In this document: positions 57,480 to 64,000 of the stretch, in pieces | Layout of the letters: each line of letters opens with the position of its first letter | Position numbering within the stretch: position 1 is the stretch's first letter | Assembly: GCA_030435675.1 (NCBI GenBank) | Contig: CM059624.1 | Coordinates: forward strand, 2,008,769 to 2,072,768 | Direction: 5' to 3' | Source of the DNA: Steinernema hermaphroditum | Taxonomy: Eukaryota; Nematoda; Chromadorea; Rhabditida; Steinernematidae | Length of the DNA: 64,000 nucleotides | Program-made: the position numbers and the translations under genes | The notes under the pieces: model-generated | Seen by the model: the letters and a program-made list of their open reading frames with translations, nothing else | Told to the model about the DNA's origin: nothing | The model's database searches: none

Positions 57480-57690
57480 GAGTCGTTGGAAGTCAAAGTT
57501 CCAACGACGTTCTCGAGGTTAGCGATCACGTCTTCGATGGCAGCAGGCTTCGGATTCTCTGACTTGGGGGTCTGTCGAGAGAGTCGTTGGAAGTCGAAAA
57601 GTTTGACATCTCAGAGGTATTTGGTGCCTGAACGTGGAACGCTGTGGAGAGTGTGCCGATGTATCTTCCTTGCTCTTCATCGACATTTAT
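57480..57690. pseudogene. Rearranged remnant of the SRR1-domain gene 5' end
   Basis: 57500-57562 is an inverted copy of the 58406-58478 coding region (gttccaacgacgttctcgag read backwards), and 57575-57640 is a direct copy of 58455-58525 (ggtgcctgaacgtggaacgc). The frame is destroyed by the inversion and truncation. Confidence 0.65.
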
Positions 57691-57715
57691 GAGCTCAGTT
57701 TTGAAATAGTGGCGT

Positions 57716-58245
57716 TCCCGATAACATCGTCTTTCATTTGTGCCCCCAGCGATCGGTCGGGTCGTCCACTCGCTCTCTATCTGAGGCTGTCTGAGCCGAA
57801 TGAGTTAAGTGAGCGGTCGTTCTCGGCCGTCATTGGTGGTACAATGATCGCCCCGGCTCCCAGAAGGCCTGGAACACCAGGGAGCCGTAGTTCCACCGTC
57901 TCGCCAAGAAGCCCGTCATGACTACCCGACTCTACCCGCGCCAGAGAAGCCGAAGAAGCGTTGCAACTCCGAAGTCCTCGCCGCCAGCCGCACCGAAGAT
58001 GACTCTCCGCTCCGTTGACTCTGCTCCACCGCTATTCCACTTCCGGAATCAGCTCTTCACGACTTCGATGCCCGCGCAAACTAATGGGAACGCTGCATTC
58101 TATTCGGATTCGTCTGCTCCACCGAAATCAGAAGAAAATCAGCGACCACGGTGTGACTATGTTCTTCTTTGTGCATTTATGAGACGTCCTGCACGGCGTA
58201 AGCCGCTGATTCGGGAAGATAAATCGTGTAAAAATCCCGATAACA
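57716..58245 (+). mobile_element. Retroposon copy 5 (subfamily B)
   Basis: About 508 bp between direct repeats tcccgataaca (57716-57726 and 58235-58245). It shares gatcggtcgggtcgtccact and cccagaaggcctggaacacc with copy 3 and ends in a decayed hairpin/tail (acggcgtaagccgctgattc). The duplicated flank at 57157-57237 lacks the insertion. Confidence 0.82.
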
Positions 58246-58340
58246 AGACGTAGTCTAGCAGGCATACTCCGATAAGGTGAACAGGCACAATGGTATTGCC
58301 TTTCTCTCGATGTTAGTCAGAGTGCAGTTTCGCTCTGGTC

Positions 58341-60042
58341 ATGGACAGCGCTGTCGAAGTCAAACAGAGCTTGGAAGATGCCGCCGAATTCTTCAGAAAG
58401 GTCGCGAAGACCCCCAAGTCAGAGAATCCGAAGCCTGCTGAAGACGTGATCGCTAACCTTGAGAACGTCGTTGGAACTCGAAAAGTTCGACATCTCCGGG
58501 GCATTTGGTGCCTGAACGTGGAACGCTGTCCCTACCGGAAGATGAACCAGTATGTCTTCATTGCCCTTCATCAACACTTCTCTCCCTCAAAGACTTCTTT
58601 CGAAGACGACTGTCTAACGGAAAACGAAATTGATTACTTCAATTCTCTAGGAATCGAGACTCCCTCTGCAACCGACCTGTCCAATTACGAACGAGATGAT
58701 CCGGGATCTGGTGAAGTAGATCTCATCTACTTGTCTCAGTGCTCGCGGATCCTTGTCAACAATCTTCTTTGGAGTTTGTGGACACCTGAACGTTTGAAGA
58801 ACCTGATCTTGATCGGAAACTTCGAAAAATGGAAGTATTGTGACGGAATACCTATGCATTCTCTCTGCTATCGCGAAACGTCTCTCATAAACGAGCTTTT
58901 CAAGTACGGAGACTGGATACTAAGGTACGATATTGAAGTCTGCGCATGTGAATATTCTGGAGAAGGACCGTTGCCGCTAGCCAACCGTCCAGATTACAAG
59001 GACTATATGCTTCCTCCAGGTGACCAACCAGGTCCTCGTCCTTGTAAGACGTTTCTTTTAGTCATCTACTCAAAACTCTCTTCTGTTGAGAAGAAGAAGT
59101 ACATGAAGACGGTTTCGACTCTCGCTGATATCAATCGCAATGTGGCAATGTTCAAGGAGCTTATCCGAAATGGGAACCTCAGGTAAGCCCAACTCGTTCG
59201 ACACATACAGCCAAACTGCCTGCAGATCCCATCTCGACGACTTCGACGCTCATCTCAGAGGACGCAAGATCGCGCGAATCTCTGTGACCGCCGTCGGCCA
59301 CATCGGATACCGCTACGATTTGCTGGACTCCAGTCGCCACGGAACCAAAGAACTCGCCTGGATCGCGACGCTTAAACAGCACTACAACATAAAGCACATC
59401 AGTGTGCGAGATCCGTGCCTTTCCAACTTTGAACTCTACTATCTCAACGCGAGTGGAATCGAGACTCCCAAGTGTGGATACCTAGACGAGCCAGAAGAGG
59501 GTCTCCAAGACGGTGAAGTGGCCATTATCTGGATGCTGCACGGCTGGAAGGACATGTACAACAACGTGCTTTGGGCGAATCGCGGTCAAATGGACAAGAT
59601 CGTTTTGGTCGGAAACGATTACCCTTCTCTCACAAAATGGAATTTGTGCAATATGACAAAGAAGCAAGCCATTCTGCCCGCGCTTGGAACAGCCTCCGCT
59701 ACAATGGTACTAACCACGATGGCGGGAGTGGGATCGATTGCCAAAGTACTCTCCGTTGGCGCGAGTGTTCTTGGCGCTCTCTACGTCACCGAAAACTTTC
59801 TCTACAAAGAATTTGTGAAGCTCAAGGAGTACGCGGCGCTGAAAGCTTTTATCCGGAAGGCACTACGAACCAAATTTCACTATAAGATTGACCAAGAACG
59901 ACAAGGGGATTGTACGTGCATTATGTCCTATCCGGAAAAGGAGCTTCAAGGAATTGGCGACAAGAAGCCGGTTTACGTGCGCAACTACACGTTTTATTCG
60001 TTTGACCAAAATGGCAGGGCGACGAGGAATCCGATGTGGTAG
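58341..60042 (+). CDS. Double SRR1-like domain protein
   Basis: Exons 58341-59182 and 59226-60042 (43-bp intron, in phase) give 552 aa. Each half has an SRR1-type pattern: LTENEIDYFNSLGIETP...LIYLSQCSRILVNNLLWSLW...LILIGNFEKW in the first, LSNFELYYLNASGIETP...AIIWMLHGWKDMYNNVLWAN...IVLVGNDYPSL in the second. SRR1 proteins are poorly understood; plant and fungal members act in light/clock signalling and haem-related regulation. The second half adds a hydrophobic Gly/Ala stretch (about residues 440-475) that could be a membrane segment. Without the intron the two halves would be two overlapping frames. AATAAA lies near 60095. Confidence 0.72.
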
Positions 60043-60099
60043 TGGCGGGACTACTTTCCTTGAACTCACATATCTGGTCCTGTGATCGCGTAAAATAAA

Positions 60100-60640
60100 A
60101 TCATGTTCTACTCTGGTATATGCTCACTTGATATATCTTTTCATGGTCCGCGCTGCTCTCCACACTAGACCCACCTATACGAGAGGCAATTCAGTGAATT
60201 CTCGTCAAAGTGACCTGCTTAAACCGCCATTTTACTCTCAAGTAAGTGCGAATAATGTGGAAGCGAAATGTGACTCTTCTAGTCAGCTTATAACAAATAA
60301 TACAAACAAGTACAATTGCCTTTATATCAGAACAAAGACCACTCGCTTCTGCATCGAGAAATGGACTCGACTTTGTCCTCTTACCACAACTCTCCCGCAT
60401 GTTTTTCTGTTTTTGATGGAACGTCCGCGATAAAACCGCCCTTTGCCCCAGCACTAGCGACGTAAACACGTGATCGCGCGCCAGAAAAGAGTTAGAAACA
60501 TTGCATCTGGTCTGTGACCTTCGCCCCAGTTCGAGAAAGAAACATAAAAATAAGAATCTACGCTTAAAAGCGTCTAAAAAAGACGAAAAAGTTGAGAAAA
60601 GGGCGCGTCAGTCATATAGTGGACATCGACGCATTGACGA
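60100..60640. other. Intergenic, nothing recognised
   Basis: Open frames here look like chance; no homology, splice structure or RNA gene is supported. Confidence 0.4.
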
Positions 60641-60646
60641 CAATGC

Positions 60647-60716
60647 GACGTGTGGTGCAGTGGTAACACTCCCCATTGGAGCGCGAGGGGTAACTGGTTC
60701 GACTCCGGCCGACGTC
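60647..60716 (+). ncRNA. tRNA-like sequence, odd anticodon arm
   Basis: It has A-box-like tggtgcagtgg, B-box-like ggttcgactcc, a T arm (ctgg/ccgg) and complementary ends gacgt/acgtc. The anticodon region (ctccccattggagcgcgagggg) does not give a normal 5-bp stem with a 7-nt loop. It may be a degenerate tRNA, an unusual tRNA or a tRNA-derived SINE head. Confidence 0.45.
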
Positions 60717-60942
60717 AGCTACTTATAAAAGCACTGGATGCGTCCTCCACAACTCGGACCAACCAGCCGTCAATGGTAGCGAGAGAAAAGTGGGTACCAT
60801 TGGGTGAGGCGGGCGTGGTCCTATAGCGCTTGTCTCAATTGGACTCGGATATTCACTTTTGGTGTTTGTTCAATTGTTTGAATAACTTTAGAACTGTTTT
60901 ATGCCGATCGAAGCTGTATAACTGAACAAGATCATTTCAAGT

Positions 60943-61256
60943 TTATCCAAAGCGGAGGAAATTCTGCTCGTCACAGATGTGATTGTCTCTTTCTTCTTGG
61001 GTACATCCTTTTTCACCACGGCTGTCGTCCTCGTAACCGTCGTCTACCAGACTGTCGTCGTCACCAAAGCGAAGAACAAGGTTTGAACATCTACCCATCA
61101 GATGATTCTCGCAAGGATCTCTCGTTGAACTTTCAAGTTCATCGAGAAGAACAGGAACGGAGTTGACGAAGGCAATGACAAAGACCTAAACAAAGTTATG
61201 TTTGGTGTTTGCAGAATGAGGACTCTTACAAGAAGAACGACGAAAAGGGTGTTCAT
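60943..61256 (-). CDS. RF-type secreted peptide precursor, copy 4 (ends NFLRFG)
   Basis: Two exons (61256-61230 and 61185-60943, 44-bp intron) give 89 aa. The signal peptide is MNTLFVVLLVFVIAFVNS. The body is acidic, with four cysteines, an internal CSNLVLRFGDDD and the terminus DEQNFLRFG before the stop. Two LRFG motifs make this the most RFamide-like copy. No KR/RR site flanks the motifs, so conventional prohormone processing is not obvious; the terminal Gly could be amidated without further trimming. Same exon layout and upstream promoter block as the other three copies. Confidence 0.7.
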
Positions 61257-61334
61257 GGCGGACGGAGGATAACGCGAATGCTACAGGGCGTTGGCTTAAA
61301 TGAAGTTTGCGTGTGACGTAAATGGGATTTGGGA

Positions 61335-61371
61335 GACAAAATGTGTTTTGAATTTTTGATTAGACAGGTGT
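61335..61371 (-). promoter_or_regulatory. Conserved upstream block of RF-peptide copy 4
   Basis: Read on the minus strand: cacctgtctaatcaaaa followed by attcaaaacacatt. The spacing to the gene is similar to the other copies. A TATA-like catttaagcc lies between it and the ATG. Confidence 0.55.
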
Positions 61372-61410
61372 GGAGAGCGAAAACAAACGGGATGTCCAGT
61401 AGGCTTTTGA

Positions 61411-61806
61411 TTGGAAGTAGAGATGGAATACCACACGCAACGGCTGGAACATACATGGCCAGAATAAACACGGATATCGTTTGCCTAATTTGCTTCGCCA
61501 GTGCGCATAGAGTAGTTAAATAATTAATCTACACTTTCGTTACCGGATACCGCAACTTTCAATTCAAAAATTGAGAGAAAATCCAACGGCTGACTCCAAC
61601 CGGCTGGGCCAACCGGTTGGAGCCAGCCGTTGGATTTTCTTCCGATTTTTGCATCCAAAGTTTCGAAATCTGAATTCGAAAGTGTAGATCAATTATTTAA
61701 CTACTCTATGCACACTGGCGAAGCAAATTTAGCCACCGATATTCGTGCTTATTCTGTCCATGTATGCTCCAGCCGTTGCGTGTGGCATTCCATCTCTGAT
61801 TGGAAG
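61411..61806. repeat. Long near-perfect inverted repeat
   Basis: Arms of about 185 bp (from ~61419 to 61603 and ~61612 to 61797) share agagatggaat, cacgcaacggctgg, cttcgccagtg and gcatagagtagttaaataatt, and meet at ccaaccggctgggccaaccgg. No ORF is present. A transcript through it would form a long hairpin. Confidence 0.8.
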
Positions 61807-61972
61807 AATGCATCGACTGAGAGTATTGCTGAGAGATGACAAAAAAAAAAACCAAAATTCCGAGTGGTTGATGCTGTTGGAAGTCGGTTGCTGGAATTCG
61901 GCACAGCCCTGATACCTCGTAACATTTAGGAATAATTCAACATTAAGGATTTTGGGAAAAATCCAAAAATTC

Positions 61973-62044
61973 GGGCTGAGCCGGGGATTGATCCCGGGAC
62001 CTCTCGCACCCTAAGCGAGAATCATACCACTAGACCACTCAGCC
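61973..62044 (-). tRNA. tRNA-Pro (AGG)
   Basis: Identical in sequence to the 20741 and 20919 copies; anticodon loop ttagggt. Confidence 0.93.
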
Positions 62045-62148
62045 GCGAGATCTGCACACCCCTAGAAGGAAAGTCCGCCGAGAGTTTCAATTAATTAGGT
62101 CATCGATACCCCTGGAGGAGAAGATCATCGAGAAAGGAGGTCCACCAC

Positions 62149-62220
62149 GGCTGAGTGGTCTAGTGGTATGATTCTCGCTTAGGGTGCGAGAGGTCCCGGG
62201 ATCAATTCCCGGCTCAGCCC
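62149..62220 (+). tRNA. tRNA-Pro (AGG)
   Basis: Same as the other tRNA-Pro copies except one T-loop change (atcaattcccgg). Head-to-head with the copy at 61973. Confidence 0.92.
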
Positions 62221-62345
62221 GCAATTTTTCATTAAACGTTTTCTTGGCCGTCGTTTATCTGCACTCCGAACAAGATAAAGTCCTGCATCTCCATCTCTCC
62301 AGCCATTCAAAGGCCATAAAACGACCACGACACCTTCGTCTCCAA

Positions 62346-62390
62346 CACCCGTCTAATCACAAATTCAAAACACATAATTTCTCCCAAAAT
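62346..62390 (+). promoter_or_regulatory. Conserved upstream block of RF-peptide copy 1
   Basis: cacccgtctaatcacaa followed by attcaaaacacataa and tctcccaaaatccc. It matches the block upstream of copies 2, 3 and 4. A TATA box (tgtatataagc, about 62432-62442) follows. Confidence 0.6.
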
Positions 62391-62491
62391 CCCTTTTTTA
62401 TTTTGTGACCATTCGACATGTCCTTTGGAACTGTATATAAGCCGGCCGGCCCGAGTCCCTTCCATCAGTAGCTTCTCCACCCTTGTCCGCC

Positions 62492-62746
62492 ATGAAGACT
62501 CTCTTCGTCGTCCTTCTCGTATGCACTCCCTCCAAAAAGCCCACCGAAAAATCGATTTAGATCCTCGGCTTCGTCTTCGTCAATTCCTCTCCCGTCGTCA
62601 AAGACTATGACAACTTCGACATCCCCGTTGATGTTCAAGCCCATGGAATCAACGCGGATTCTGACGTTGAGAACGAAAGTGCCCCTGAATGTTCTCCAGA
62701 GCCGTGCCCCACGAGGCCCCGGAAAATTCTGATTCGGTTCGGTTAA
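62492..62746 (+). CDS. RF-type secreted peptide precursor, copy 1 (ends ILIRFG)
   Basis: Two exons (62492-62518 and 62561-62746, 42-bp intron) give 70 aa: signal peptide MKTLFVVLLILGFVFVNSS, an acidic spacer, CSPEPCPTRPRK and the terminus ILIRFG directly before the stop. An RK pair precedes ILIRFG, so cleavage plus amidation would yield an IRF-amide. The internal LRF motif of the other copies is missing. TATA box 50 bp upstream of the ATG; AATAAA near 62789. Confidence 0.72.
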
Positions 62747-63129
62747 TGACGTGGCTTGGCGTGAAATTATTCTGTGGTAGATAGAAATAAAGGTTTATGA
62801 CGTATCCTCATTTAAATGATCTACATAGCGTTTCTGCCACAGCTCGATCAATTGGGTTGGGACATGAAAAATGGCGCCACAGACATTGTCTATTTTCGCA
62901 ATGTTTAGAGCCACGGCAAAACTGGTGTATGCGTGCCTCAGCGATGACGATCGGGTCCGAAATCGAAACGAGTCGAACTCGAAGGGACTCCAAAAATATT
63001 TTTAGGATTCGTCGAGTCGCGACTCCAATAAAAAACTGTCAGAAACCCCTTGTGTTCTAGGAATCCGGATGTTGGTCACAAAGTGGGCTGAAGTTGTACT
63101 TGTCAACGGCTAACTAACGGCTACATACT
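62747..63129. other. Intergenic spacer
   Basis: Contains the 3' end of RF-peptide copy 1 and a short GAGTC-rich patch (62950-63030). No gene is supported. Confidence 0.4.
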
Positions 63130-63405
63130 AGGGAACGCAAACCGGAACGAACCGGAATCAGTCTGAAGGTCCGGGGTTCGAATCCGCCCGCAGGCCAAAC
63201 TTGTTTTATGTACTTTTTCTGCACGTTTTTCCGCAGATTTAAATTTTGCTTACGTAGAATCAGACAGTGAAACAGTTTCCAGAATGTTATGCCAAGAAAA
63301 TACGAAAATAAAAAAGTTTTGCTCGCGGGTGGATTCGAACCCCGGACCTTCTGACTGATTCCGGTTCGTTCCGGTTTCCGTTCCGGTGCATCCCTACTAC
63401 ATACC
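63130..63405. repeat. Inverted repeat carrying tRNA 3'-half sequence
   Basis: Arms of about 65 bp (63130-63195 and 63328-63405) are inverted copies containing ggtccggggttcgaatccgc (a tRNA T arm with B box) and ccggaacgaaccggaatcag. The 130-bp centre is AT-rich. It looks like a tRNA-derived foldback element. Confidence 0.6.
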
Positions 63406-63482
63406 TTGAGTAAAATGTTTATTTTTATGCTAACGAACGTTTATTGAAATGAGATGCCATTTTTGATGCTCCAACCCAATAT

Positions 63483-63737
63483 TTATCCAAAACGAATAAG
63501 AGGTGTAAAGGGAGGGGGAGTCGCCATATTTTTATTGTCAAACGGTTGTGGGATGATGGCACGGTCTACTTGATCGGGAAGAACTCCGAAACGGAGGAAC
63601 ATGTTCTTTGGATGTACCCCGAACATTCTGACGATGGCAGCGGAGTTGACGAAGACGAAGCCGAGGATCTAAATCGACTGTTTGGCGATCTGTTTTGGAA
63701 GAGTCCTTACGAGAAGAGCGAAGAAGAGAGTCTTCAT
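63483..63737 (-). CDS. RF-type secreted peptide precursor, copy 2 (ends PLIRFG)
   Basis: Two exons (63737-63711 and 63668-63483, 42-bp intron) give 70 aa, the same length as copy 1. Signal peptide MKTLFFALLILGFVFVNSAA, internal HPKNMFLRFGVLPDQ and terminus PPPFTPLIRFG before the stop. Two RFG motifs are present but no dibasic sites. The DNA is closest to copy 3. Relative to copy 3 the segment holding the TATA box is missing just upstream, so expression may be altered. Confidence 0.68.
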
Positions 63738-63835
63738 GGTGGAAAGAGCCGAAGAAGCTTTTGGAGATGACGTGTAAGCTACAGTGTAAGGCACACTAAA
63801 TGATTTCAGCAGAGACAAAAACGAGATTGTGGGGG

Positions 63836-63871
63836 AATAATGAGTTTTGAATCTATGATTAGGCAGGTGTT
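63836..63871 (-). promoter_or_regulatory. Conserved upstream block of RF-peptide copy 2
   Basis: Minus strand cacctgcctaatcatag followed by attcaaaactcatt, identical in its core to the copy-3 block, but with no TATA box between it and the gene. Confidence 0.5.
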
Positions 63872-64000
63872 CAAGCAGAAAACAGTCGTATTGTGTGTTT
63901 CAGACGGCGCTTAAGTAATTAAGAAATTCGATATGGAATATGCTCTAATATGAAAATTTTCCGAGTTTCAAGTCCAAAACAACTGGCAGACTGCCTCCAG

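Noticed and set aside
59140..60042. Separate 300-codon gene starting at 59140
   Set aside because: It overlaps the end of the upstream frame, and the overlap contains a perfect 43-bp intron that joins both into one phased gene.

Overview
This window reads as nuclear DNA from a nematode. Coding exons are split by very short introns (mostly 42-60 bp) ending in TTTCAG or TTTTAG. Several ATGs sit directly behind an orphan 3' splice acceptor, as expected for spliced-leader trans-splicing. The gene content also fits: a VWA/C-type-lectin gene, MUT-7-like exonucleases, an F-box-like gene and RFamide-like peptide genes. I cannot name the species. All gene models were built by hand: exon phases were checked for consistency and paralogous copies were compared with each other.

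Layout. 0-5 kb: a VWA+CTLD lectin gene, a 40-codon secreted peptide ORF and an F-box-like gene, all minus strand. 6.7-30.2 kb: four members (C, D, E, F) of a family of single-pass membrane proteins I do not recognise, mixed with a small secreted protein, an RF-type peptide gene, a broken insulysin fragment and a secreted Ig/TSP1-like gene. Member C is spread over 9 kb because its introns hold transposon insertions, a tRNA-Gln gene, and two minus-strand genes plus a pseudogene. 30.5-36.3 kb: an ABHD17-type depalmitoylase, a CNBP-type zinc-knuckle protein and a molybdenum-cofactor sulfurase. 36.7-49.9 kb: four MUT-7/EXD3-like DEDDy exonuclease paralogs (L, M, N, O) around a short SUN-domain gene. 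50-55.7 kb: a HutF-type formimidoylglutamate deiminase and a complete CPT1, whose introns contain tRNA-iMet, tRNA-Gly and an opposite-strand small gene. 56-60 kb: tRNAs, a retroposon and a double SRR1-domain gene with its rearranged remnant. 60.9-63.8 kb: three more small secreted peptide genes ending in -RFG, among tRNA-Pro pairs and long inverted repeats.

Mobile DNA. Five copies of an unrecognised 0.5-0.6 kb retroposon end in a short hairpin plus an aaataaactcg-like tail; four are flanked by 10-11 bp target duplications, and two have a duplicated copy of the empty site nearby. There are also a mariner-like MITE (TA), a piggyBac-like MITE (TTAA), two long foldback repeats, a minisatellite bracketed by inverted ends, and a GAGTCC-rich inverted-repeat element.

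Most notable: (1) four two-exon precursors with near-identical signal peptides, a shared upstream promoter block, and C-termini ILIRFG, PLIRFG, NFLRFG and PWIRLG; (2) the C/D/E/F membrane-protein family with conserved exon phases and a conserved cytosolic GDxxVxYN motif; (3) the exonuclease cluster, in which the catalytic half, introns included, is nearly identical between paralogs while the N-terminal half has diverged; (4) three probable GC-AG introns, two of them in CPT1.
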